DNA from: a bacterium
GTDB taxonomy: Bacteria > Zhuqueibacterota > Zhuqueibacteria > Thermofontimicrobiales > Thermofontimicrobiaceae
Reading direction: 5' to 3'
Assembly (NCBI GenBank): GCA_025453735.1
Contig: JALOPY010000154.1
Coordinates: forward strand, 1-6,918
Length of the DNA stretch: 6,918 nt
The stretch's first letter is position 1. Every line of letters begins with the position of its first letter. Below, piece by piece: positions 1-5,651 of the stretch. The notes beneath the pieces are model-generated. The model did not search any database, was not told where the DNA came from, and saw only the letters and a list, made by a program, of their open reading frames with translations. The translations under genes and the position numbers were made by a program.

Positions 1-638
1 TCATCGGGCACAAAGCAGATTTCCTGGCTTTCCTTTTTATCTTTGGTTTTTAGATGCAAAGCAGCGGCAATTTTTCTGACTTCGGTTTTCGTTAAATTAC
101 CAAGAGGGAAAAGGGTTCGCTTGAGCTGATCCTGGGAAAGTCCCCAGAGCGCGTACGCCTGATCTTTTGAAGCATCAAGCCCTCGTTTTAAAAGAAAGCG
201 TCCAATCGAAGCATCGAATTCCACCCTGGCATAATGCCCGGTGGCAAAGAAATCGCAATCCAGTTCGACAGCTTTTTTGAGAAGCACGTCCCACTTCATT
301 TTTGAATTGCACAAAATACAGGGATTGGGCGTTCTCCCTTTCAAATATTCATTTTCAAAATTATCGATCACATGTTTTTCAAATTCCTGTCGCACATCAA
401 TGACGTAGTGGGGAATGCCCAGGCTGTGACAAACCGATCGGGCATCGTCCATCGTTTCAACGGAGCAGCACGCTCCTTCATGATAAACATTTCCACCCAC
501 GCGGCTGAAATCCCAGAGCTGCATGGTCAACCCGATGACATCGTATCCGCTATCTTTCAATAATGCTGCTGCCACGGAGCTATCGACGCCTCCGCTCATG
601 GCAACCGCGACAGATTTATTATTTTTGTTTTTTTTCAT
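1..638 (-). CDS. mnmA: tRNA-specific 2-thiouridylase MnmA (3' end outside window)
   Basis: Cytoplasmic ATP-dependent enzyme that installs the sulfur of 2-thiouridine at wobble position 34 of Lys, Glu and Gln tRNAs, using persulfide sulfur that originates from a cysteine desulfurase. The frame reads from the ATG at 636-638 through 212 codons to the left edge without a stop, so the C-terminal part is missing from the window. Visible motifs are the PP-loop SGGVDSS (residues 15-21), the GRTPNPCILCN segment with the first catalytic Cys at 107, GHYAR, DQAY, and SQEICFVPD with the second catalytic Cys at 208. These correspond to Cys102 and Cys199 of the E. coli enzyme. The start follows the desulfurase stop by only 15 bases and has no clear Shine-Dalgarno sequence, so translation is probably coupled to the upstream gene. 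It is the third visible gene of the iscR-like/nifS/mnmA operon. The family assignment is very secure. Confidence 0.96.
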   Translation of the reverse strand, partial: MKKNKNNKSVAVAMSGGVDSSVAAALLKDSGYDVIGLTMQLWDFSRVGGNVYHEGACCSVETMDDARSVCHSLGIPHYVIDVRQEFEKHVIDNFENEYLKGRTPNPCILCNSKMKWDVLLKKAVELDCDFFATGHYARVEFDASIGRFLLKRGLDASKDQAYALWGLSQDQLKRTLFPLGNLTKTEVRKIAAALHLKTKDKKESQEICFVPD

Positions 639-653
639 TGTTTTATAAAAATG

Positions 654-1808
654 CTATTCGATGGCAGACATGCTTCTCAATCGAGTCACGATTTCCGGCA
701 GAATCTCTAATGTGTAATCCACATCTGCTTCGGTATTATCTTTGCCCAGGGAAAAACGAATCGAAGATCGAGCCAATTCCGGCTTAACGCCCATCGCTAG
801 AAGAACGTGCGACGGATCGATGCTGCCCGATGTGCAGGCCGAACCGCTCGACGCAGCGATCCCTTTTAAATCCAGGCTGAGCAGCAGCGCTTCGCCTTCG
901 ATGCCCTGGAAGGACAGGTTTAAATGTCCCGCCAGCCGTTTTTCAGGATGCCCGTTTAAAATGGCGCGTGGTACTTCCTTGTCGATTCGCTCGGCAAGCC
1001 TGTCCCGCAATTTTTTTATATGCTCATTCTCTTTTTTAAAATTCTGCTTCCGAAGCTCGACTGCCTTTGCCAGACCGATGATGCCTGGAATATTTTCAGT
1101 GCCGGCACGCCGGTTTCGCTCGTGCCCGCCGCCATGCATGAGCTGTGCCAGCTTCACTCCTTTACGAATGTACAAAATCCCAATTCCCTTAGGACCGTAA
1201 ATTTTATGCCCGGAAACCGACATCAGATCAATCGGCAGCTTTGACAGGTTTAATGGCAGCTTGCCAAAGGTCTGAACAGCATCGGTGTGAAATAGGATCC
1301 CTTTGCTTTGCGCGATCTCCCCGATTTTTTCAATCGGGTTAATGGTGCCGACTTCGTTGTTGGCGTGCATAATCGAGATTAGAATCGTATTACTTTTTAT
1401 TGCTTTTTCAACAGCCTCAGGATGCACCACGCCATACTTATCTGGATTTAGAAGCGTGATCTCAAATCCTTCTTGTTCCAGAGCCTCACAGGTGTGAAGC
1501 ACAGCATGATGTTCGACTTTCGAGGTGATGATATGGTTGCCTTTATTTTTTAGCTCATACGCCGCGCCTTTTATCGCCAGGTTATCCGATTCCGTGCCTC
1601 CGCTGGTAAAGTAAATATCCGCTGCTCTGGCTTTAACAAATTCTGCAACAGCTTCTCGTGCTTCTTCCAGCGCCACCTTTGTTTCCCTGCCAAAAGAATG
1701 AATGCTGGAAGGATTGCCGAATTTTTCATGAAAAAATGGCAACATGGCTTCGACAACCTGTGGATCAACTGATGTGGTCGCGCTATGATCAAAGTAAATT
1801 TTTTTCAT
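654..1808 (-). CDS. nifS: Cysteine desulfurase, NifS/IscS type
   Basis: PLP-dependent enzyme that converts L-cysteine to alanine and leaves a persulfide on its own cysteine, as sulfur donor for Fe-S clusters and thio-modified tRNA. At 384 residues it is full length for group I desulfurases. Visible features are the N-terminal YFDHSATT, the FGNPSSIHSFG segment typical of NifS, the PLP-stacking His101 in EHHAVL, Asn151, Asp176 and Gln179, the Schiff-base Lys202 in SGHKIYGPKG, and the catalytic loop SSGSACTSGS with Cys325 on a long mobile loop. The ATG at 1806-1808 has GGAG five bases upstream. It lies 68 bases downstream of the Rrf2 regulator gene and 15 bases upstream of mnmA, so MnmA is the obvious recipient. 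No IscU-type scaffold gene is in view. NifS versus IscS naming cannot be decided from sequence alone, since both belong to the same group. Confidence 0.96.
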   Translation of the reverse strand: MKKIYFDHSATTSVDPQVVEAMLPFFHEKFGNPSSIHSFGRETKVALEEAREAVAEFVKARAADIYFTSGGTESDNLAIKGAAYELKNKGNHIITSKVEHHAVLHTCEALEQEGFEITLLNPDKYGVVHPEAVEKAIKSNTILISIMHANNEVGTINPIEKIGEIAQSKGILFHTDAVQTFGKLPLNLSKLPIDLMSVSGHKIYGPKGIGILYIRKGVKLAQLMHGGGHERNRRAGTENIPGIIGLAKAVELRKQNFKKENEHIKKLRDRLAERIDKEVPRAILNGHPEKRLAGHLNLSFQGIEGEALLLSLDLKGIAASSGSACTSGSIDPSHVLLAMGVKPELARSSIRFSLGKDNTEADVDYTLEILPEIVTRLRSMSAIE

Positions 1809-1876
1809 TTTTTCTCCGAATATGTTATCACGATCGTATAGATTTTTTGGTGAAACACCTAATTTTTCGACTCGTC

Positions 1877-2317
1877 CTATCGAATCATTAATTTTGCTTT
1901 TTGATTGCCGTCCAATTTCGTGAGGTCGGTCAATGAAATGTCATCCAAAACCTCGGCAAATTTTTTCTCTATTTCTGACCAGAGAATGTTGGAGATGCAT
2001 CTTTCATGTCGAAGACAGTGATCGCTGTCATGGCTTCTGATGCACCCCGACAGGTGAAGGGGTCCTTCCAGAACCCGAAGAATATCACCGACGCTGAAAT
2101 TGGCAGGATCATCCGCCAGCGCATAGCCGCCCGTTGGACCACGCACGCTTTCGATGATGCCGCTTTTTTTCAAGCGATGCAGAAGCTGCTCCAGATATTT
2201 CAGCGGAATATTCTGTCGCTCAGAAATCTGCCGGATGGTAAGCGGTCCCTGACCATAGTGTCGGGTCAATTCGTACACTGCTCGCAATCCGTAATTTCCC
2301 CGGGTCGATAGCTTCAC
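1877..2317 (-). CDS. iscR: Rrf2-family Fe-S-sensing transcriptional regulator, IscR-like
   Basis: A 146-residue DNA-binding regulator. The winged-helix domain (about residues 1-85) carries MKLSTRGNYGLRAV, a recognition segment with YLEQL at 41-45 and the wing VRGPTGGY at 58-65. These align without gaps with E. coli IscR, including Glu43, the residue that tunes its site specificity. Cys92, Cys101 and Cys107 are the likely [2Fe-2S] ligands. Spacing is C-x8-C-x5-C, against C-x5-C-x5-C in E. coli IscR as I recall it. The start is a GTG at 2315-2317. GGAG lies nine bases upstream, and an upstream in-frame ATG is closed at once by TAA, which supports the GTG. It heads an operon with the desulfurase and mnmA. 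A perfect type 1 IscR-like site overlaps its promoter, so autorepression by the cluster-bound form is likely. A CymR- or NsrR-like role is possible, but the DNA site favours IscR. Confidence 0.9.
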   Translation of the reverse strand: MKLSTRGNYGLRAVYELTRHYGQGPLTIRQISERQNIPLKYLEQLLHRLKKSGIIESVRGPTGGYALADDPANFSVGDILRVLEGPLHLSGCIRSHDSDHCLRHERCISNILWSEIEKKFAEVLDDISLTDLTKLDGNQKAKLMIR

Positions 2318-2350
2318 TATCCTTTACTCCATAGTTCAAATTCGGGTGTA

Positions 2351-2379
2351 AATATAATATACCTGACTGAAATAGTCAA
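2351..2379 (-). promoter_or_regulatory. Promoter of the iscR-like/nifS/mnmA operon
   Basis: On the minus strand a -35 box TTGACT (2374-2379) is separated by 17 bases from a -10 box TATATT (2351-2356). Transcription would start near 2344, giving a leader of about 26 bases before the GTG start. The -35 box lies inside the IscR-like dyad at 2359-2383, so bound regulator would block RNA polymerase. The match to a sigma-70-type promoter is seen directly; activity is inferred. Confidence 0.75.
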
Positions 2380-2383
2380 GTAT
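2359..2383. promoter_or_regulatory. Probable IscR type 1 operator
   Basis: A 25-bp near-perfect dyad. On the minus strand the left half is ATACTTGACT, the centre is ATTTC and the right half is AGTCAGGTAT. The two half-sites differ at one of ten positions. As I recall it, the E. coli IscR type 1 consensus has half-sites ATASYYGACT and AGTCRRSTAT around a five-base RWWWY centre, and all 25 positions here fit. It covers the -35 box of the operon that encodes the IscR-like protein, the same arrangement as autoregulation at E. coli iscR. Binding itself is inferred. Confidence 0.8.
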
Positions 2384-2471
2384 AAAATTGAATTGGCTAT
2401 TGATAGTTAGAAAAAAAATAATTATCTTCGTTTGTTAAAACATTGCGTTGCATTTTTTTTAGTAATTGCGC

Positions 2472-2591
2472 ACAAGGAGAAACGGAGGAAGCAGAGTTTA
2501 AGCGGAGTTTTAGAACCGCTAAATTATCCCTTAGAAAATCTCTGTGATTCCCTGTACTCGCAGGGTTTTCGTTAACTCCGATACTCCTTGT
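2472..2591. repeat. Inverted-repeat-bounded intergenic element 1
   Basis: A 120-bp non-coding segment between the divergent Rrf2 and HAD genes. Its 16-bp ends, 2472-2487 and 2576-2591, are inverted copies with 14 of 16 positions matching (ACAAGGAG, three variable bases, CGGAG). Inside are two small hairpins: AGCGG/CCGCT (2501-2505 with 2516-2520), and CCCTG/CAGGG (2550-2554 with 2561-2565) followed by four T. No coding potential or transposase is seen. It could be a degenerate MITE-like or dispersed intergenic repeat. Copy number cannot be judged from the window. Confidence 0.5.
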
Positions 2592-2622
2592 AAGGTTTTT
2601 TCTGGTTTTTTTTACATTAACT

Positions 2623-2652
2623 TTGAAATTCCGATTTAATAAATTAAATTTG
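2623..2652 (+). promoter_or_regulatory. Candidate promoter of the HAD phosphatase gene
   Basis: TTGAAA (2623-2628), a 16-base spacer, then TAAATTTG (2645-2652). The latter fits the Bacteroidota -7 element TAnnTTTG exactly and also serves as a weak sigma-70 -10 box. It sits about 55 bases upstream of the ATG at 2706. The surrounding DNA is AT-rich, so a chance match is possible. Confidence 0.45.
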
Positions 2653-2705
2653 AGATGATGAGAAATATGCTGGCACTTTACCGTTTTAATGAGGAGCTAT
2701 AGTAG

Positions 2706-3176
2706 ATGATTGAAATCGAAATCCCAGGCTTTGGCAATTTATCTTTGCAGCACCTCGTACTCGACTACAATGGAACGCTTGCTTGTGACGGAAAACTGCT
2801 GGAAGGCGTGAGGGAGCGTTTATCAGTCCTCAGCGAAAATATCGATGTTCATGTTATCACTGCTGATACTTTTGGTTTGGTGAGAACAGAAATGAATGGG
2901 ACGCCATGCCACATCGAAATTTTAGGAAGATCGAATGAAGCTGCCCAGAAAGAAAATTTCATTCGAACGTTAGGAGCAGAGAGTGTGGTCGCCATTGGCA
3001 ATGGAAACAATGATCAACTAATGTTAAAAAAAGCCCGGTTGAGCATCGCCATCATGGGACATGAAGGTTGCGCTGTTGCTGCGCTGCAAGCTGCCGATAT
3101 TGTCGTTACCGATATTAACGCCGGGCTTGATTTATTGATTGCCCCGCTCCGCTGCAAAGCGACATTGCGCTTTTAA
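2706..3176 (+). CDS. Stand-alone HAD-superfamily phosphatase, soluble P-type-ATPase-like
   Basis: A 156-residue cytoplasmic protein with the four HAD motifs. Motif I is LVLDYNGTLA with nucleophile Asp20, motif II is Thr52 in VITADT, motif III is probably Lys82, and motif IV is GNGNND (98-103) followed by LMLKKA. The last segment resembles the GDGxND hinge of P-type ATPases. The position two after the nucleophile is Asn22 rather than Asp. The protein has no cap domain and no membrane segments, so it fits the small soluble P-type-ATPase-like group (COG4087 as I recall it). Members are predicted phosphatases of unknown substrate. The ATG at 2706 has GAGGAG nine bases upstream. The gene stands alone: it is divergent from the iscR-like operon and convergent with the TlpA-like gene. 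Its stop codon lies inside the left arm of the inverted repeat at 3173-3279. The superfamily is secure; the substrate is unknown. Confidence 0.88.
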   Translation: MIEIEIPGFGNLSLQHLVLDYNGTLACDGKLLEGVRERLSVLSENIDVHVITADTFGLVRTEMNGTPCHIEILGRSNEAAQKENFIRTLGAESVVAIGNGNNDQLMLKKARLSIAIMGHEGCAVAALQAADIVVTDINAGLDLLIAPLRCKATLRF

Positions 3177-3279
3177 GGACGTGAGATAAAGCAGCATGCT
3201 CAATTTGTTTTAAAATCGTCGTCACTTGAAATTATTATAAATTCACTATCGGTCGATTGATTTCATCTCACGTCCTTAA
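3173..3279. repeat. Inverted-repeat-bounded intergenic element 2 (15-bp perfect arms)
   Basis: A perfect 15-bp inverted repeat, TTAAGGACGTGAGAT at 3173-3187 and its complement at 3265-3279, encloses 77 bases between two convergent genes. The left arm contains the stop codon of the HAD gene, and the right arm ends one base before the complement of the TlpA-like stop. No T-run follows either arm and the loop is long, so it is not a classical intrinsic terminator. A small mobile element of MITE type, or a 3'-end structure shared by both transcripts, would explain it. No clear target-site duplication beyond TT is seen. Confidence 0.6.
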
Positions 3280-3280
3280 T

Positions 3281-4147
3281 TTACTCCACATCCTGAATGA
3301 CGATTTTTTCAATATCAGCAGGCACTTTGAACGGAGTCATTGGGAGCACCGCGATTCGGATTCCATCATAGTGCTTGTATTTGAGGTTCAGCGTCTTTGT
3401 TTTTTTATCATATTTGGATGAAGCAATATCCTCTTTGAATAAAGAAATCGCGATCTCCAATTTTTTCTTGCGCTGCTCTTTGATCCTGCCTTCGAGATGA
3501 ATTTTATGGTTTCCCTGGTAATCGACTTCAATTTTTTTGCCGGTTTCAGCAAAGTCTGTCAAATAAATTTTTTCCATTTTTGTCTCTCCGTGTTTCGTGA
3601 TGGAAAGGGCGCCAGGCTCAACAGCCAGGTGTTTATGGATTATGCTTTTCATTTCTTCGAATTCGTTCGGATCGAAAAGCCGGGTTAAAAATAGAATATT
3701 GAGATTTCGATCCAGCACGATATTTCTCGTTACGCCGCCGCGAGCGAAACGGTCAAAAATTTTCCCGTCCCGATCAAATGCGACAGGATAACTGATATTC
3801 ATTTCCTGAACGAATTGCCTCACTGTATCGGCTTGTTCCTTGTAATCGACGCCTAAAACTACTAATCCTTTTTCTTTTAACGGCTGCCAAACTTCCTGTT
3901 CAATGTGCGGAATTTCCTTGCGGCAGACGACGCACCACGAGGCAAAAAAGTTCAGAACGAGCACCGGCGCCTTAAATTCCGACAGCTTTTTTGTTGTTCC
4001 ATCCAGCAGGGTGACAACAAAATCTTCAATCGTATCTCCGACCTTAACGATGTATCCTCGTTTGTCAGGTTGAATTTGCTGGCTATTGCAATTTACGCTT
4101 GAAAATAGCACCAGGATTATCAATAAAAAAGAGTATCGCCTGATCAT
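3281..4147 (-). CDS. Membrane-anchored TlpA-like thioredoxin-fold protein with extra C-terminal domain
   Basis: A 288-residue exported redox protein. Residues 1-20 form a signal peptide with basic start MIRR, a hydrophobic core and a probable lipobox ending at Cys20 (SVNC). Asn just before the Cys is unusual, so lipidation is likely but not certain. Residues about 33-175 form a TlpA/redoxin domain: VGDTIEDFVVTLLDG, LNFFASWCVVCRKEIP with the redox pair Cys72/Cys75, and GVTRNIVLDRNLNIL. In that last segment the usual cis-proline is absent; Val139 and Thr140 occupy the site. Residues about 190-288 form a separate lysine-rich, probably beta-rich domain that I do not recognise. The ATG at 4145-4147 has GGAGG five bases upstream. 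A weak promoter may lie at 4166-4193. The expected role is disulfide reduction or thiol transfer at the outer face of a membrane; the partner is unknown. Confidence 0.88.
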   Translation of the reverse strand: MIRRYSFLLIILVLFSSVNCNSQQIQPDKRGYIVKVGDTIEDFVVTLLDGTTKKLSEFKAPVLVLNFFASWCVVCRKEIPHIEQEVWQPLKEKGLVVLGVDYKEQADTVRQFVQEMNISYPVAFDRDGKIFDRFARGGVTRNIVLDRNLNILFLTRLFDPNEFEEMKSIIHKHLAVEPGALSITKHGETKMEKIYLTDFAETGKKIEVDYQGNHKIHLEGRIKEQRKKKLEIAISLFKEDIASSKYDKKTKTLNLKYKHYDGIRIAVLPMTPFKVPADIEKIVIQDVE

Positions 4148-4175
4148 TTTATCCTCCGAAGCATTTTTTTAATTT

Positions 4176-4292
4176 GTAACTACTCACGTTCAAGGTTGAA
4201 GATGAAAAAAATAAACTTTTTTGAATACATGAGGCACAACCTGTTTGCAACCGTGAACCCGGCACCATGAACCTGGCAACCTGAGTAGTCAC
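4176..4292. repeat. Inverted-repeat-bounded intergenic element 3
   Basis: A 117-bp segment between two divergent genes. Its ends GTAACTACTCA (4176-4186) and TGAGTAGTCAC (4282-4292) pair at 10 of 11 positions, and an inner pair GGTTG (4194-4198) and CAACC (4277-4281) extends the symmetry after a bulge. The right side also holds a degenerate tandem repeat, GTGAACCCGGCACC (4253-4266) next to ATGAACCTGGCAACC (4267-4281). It is non-coding with no transposase, and resembles a decayed dispersed repeat or MITE-like element. Its left end overlaps the likely upstream region of the TlpA-like gene. Confidence 0.45.
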
Positions 4293-4356
4293 CTTTATTT
4301 TAATGATTTATAAAACGAAAAGCAAGAATTTTTTTACAGCGGTTTAAAGAATATTC

Positions 4357-4384
4357 TTGACTAAATCAAAATTTATTGTATCTT
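4357..4384 (+). promoter_or_regulatory. Candidate promoter of the sugar nucleotidyltransferase gene
   Basis: TTGACT (4357-4362), a 16-base spacer and TATCTT (4379-4384), about 60 bases upstream of the ATG at 4444. It would drive the nucleotidyltransferase and the 164-residue gene that follows 8 bases after it. The match is seen directly; activity is inferred. Confidence 0.55.
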
Positions 4385-4443
4385 GATAAATCCAAACTGT
4401 GTAAAGTTAAAATATCAGATCACCCAAACAAGAGGTTTCATTT

Positions 4444-5643
4444 ATGCAGGCTGTCATCTTAGTCGCAGGAAAGAGCACGCGTACCTATCCGTTGACATTG
4501 ACGCGTCCCAAACCGCTGTTGCCGATTGCGGGGCATACTATCATCGAGTATTTGCTCGAACAACTGATCGGAATCGTTGAAGAAGTCGTTCTGGTCGTTG
4601 GGTATCGAAGAGAAATGATCGAGCAGCACCTGGGTACGAAATGGAAGAATTTGAAAATCAGCTATAGTGAACAGAGGGAGCAAATGGGTACGGGACATGC
4701 CGTGTTGCAGGCGGAGCCGTTCATCAACGACCGATTTATTGCCATGAATGGTGATGATATTTACGATCGCCAGGATATTGCGCAACTCCTCAACTTCAAA
4801 TATGCTGCGCTGGTTCGTTACGAGGAAGATCCATCACAGTTTGGCGTGTTTCATGTCGATCAAAATAATCGAGTGCTCAATCTCATCGAAAAGCCAAAAC
4901 AGTTTGTCGGCAACCTGACGAACATCGGCTGCTACTTATTTGATCGGTCGATTTTTGAAATTATTAGAAACACTCCATTGAGCGAGCGCGGTGAGATTGA
5001 GATCACCAGTTCCCTGTTGACCCTGGCAAACCAAACGGATGTATTTACGCAACCGATTCAGGGCTTCTGGCTGTCCAATGGGTTTCCCTGGGAATTGCTG
5101 GCTTCACAGGAATTTTTTATGAAGCGAATGACAGATGCAGCAATTCAGGGGCATGTCGAACAGAACGTTCATCTCCACGGGATCGTATCCATTGGCGAAA
5201 ATACCATTGTCAAATCCGGAGCTTATATCGAAGGGCCTGTGGTGATTGGCAAAAATTGTACGATCGGACCAAATTGTTACATTCGTGGCTGCACGTCCAT
5301 CGGCGATAATTGCACCATTGGTCACAGCGTCGAAATCAAGAATTCTATTATCATGGCAGATACTAAAATTTGCCACTTGAGTTATGTTGGCGATTCGGTT
5401 GTTGGCCAGGGCGTGAATCTGGGAGCGGGATGCATCACTGCTAATGTGCGGCATGATGGCAAGAACGTTCTTTCCCTGGTCAAAGGCAAACTGTTCGATA
5501 CGAAAATGAAGAAGCTTGGCGCGATTATCGCCGACGGTGTTAAAACAGGAGCGAATACGACTTTTTATCCGGGCAGAAAAATCTGGCCCGGAAGACAAAC
5601 GCAAATCGGACAAATCGTTAAACATGATATAATGGAGGAATAG
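4444..5643 (+). CDS. Bifunctional sugar-1-phosphate nucleotidyltransferase/acetyltransferase, GlmU-like
   Basis: A 399-residue cytoplasmic two-domain enzyme. The N-terminal nucleotidyltransferase (about 1-230) has AGKSTRTYPLT followed by RPKPLLPIAG, MGTGHAVLQ (81-89), the metal-binding region MNGDD (101-105), IEKP (148-151) and GFWLSNGFPWELL. The C-terminal half (about 245-385) is a left-handed beta-helix of hexapeptide repeats (VVIGKNCTIGPNCYIRG and following). It retains GlmU acetyltransferase residues: Glu297 and Lys299 in VEIKN, His311 in CHLSYVGD (E. coli His363) and Asn334. The protein probably acetylates glucosamine-1-phosphate and makes UDP-GlcNAc or a related NDP-sugar, like archaeal bifunctional homologues such as Sulfolobus ST0452. 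The RmlA-like N-terminus leaves the nucleotide and sugar open. The ATG at 4444 has AGAGG eight bases upstream. It is followed after 8 bases by the next gene, so co-transcription is likely. Confidence 0.88.
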   Translation: MQAVILVAGKSTRTYPLTLTRPKPLLPIAGHTIIEYLLEQLIGIVEEVVLVVGYRREMIEQHLGTKWKNLKISYSEQREQMGTGHAVLQAEPFINDRFIAMNGDDIYDRQDIAQLLNFKYAALVRYEEDPSQFGVFHVDQNNRVLNLIEKPKQFVGNLTNIGCYLFDRSIFEIIRNTPLSERGEIEITSSLLTLANQTDVFTQPIQGFWLSNGFPWELLASQEFFMKRMTDAAIQGHVEQNVHLHGIVSIGENTIVKSGAYIEGPVVIGKNCTIGPNCYIRGCTSIGDNCTIGHSVEIKNSIIMADTKICHLSYVGDSVVGQGVNLGAGCITANVRHDGKNVLSLVKGKLFDTKMKKLGAIIADGVKTGANTTFYPGRKIWPGRQTQIGQIVKHDIMEE

Positions 5644-5651
5644 AGGGCGAC

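Noticed and set aside
742..1200. Open plus-strand frame of 152 codons opposite the desulfurase gene
   Set aside because: It is the antisense shadow of a strongly conserved gene, with no ribosome site and a composition of Ser/Arg/Pro typical of such shadows.
1849..1859. Short hairpin GGTG-AAA-CACC in the gap between the Rrf2 and desulfurase genes
   Set aside because: The stem is only 4 bp. On the transcribed minus strand it is followed by A residues, not T, so it is not a terminator; a role in attenuation cannot be supported.
2402..2426. AT-rich imperfect palindrome GATAGTTA ... TAATTATC
   Set aside because: It is short, has a mismatch and lies in a very AT-rich stretch; expected by chance.
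2550..2569. Hairpin CCCTG/CAGGG followed by TTTT, resembling a terminator on the plus strand
   Set aside because: No plus-strand gene lies upstream to be terminated and the stem is only 5 bp; it is better treated as part of the element at 2472-2591.
4166..4193. Possible minus-strand promoter TTGAAC, 16 bases, TAAAAA before the TlpA-like gene
   Set aside because: The -10 box is poor and the DNA is A/T-run rich; too weak to list as a feature.
4468..4482. AGKSTR instead of the classical GxGTR in the nucleotidyltransferase signature
   Set aside because: I recall the same AGKSTRTYPLT variant in many archaeal and bacterial homologues, so it does not suggest loss of function.
5104..5625. Minus-strand open frame of 173 codons opposite the acetyltransferase half of the GlmU-like gene
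   Set aside because: Repetitive hexapeptide coding on the plus strand keeps the opposite frame open; there is no independent support.
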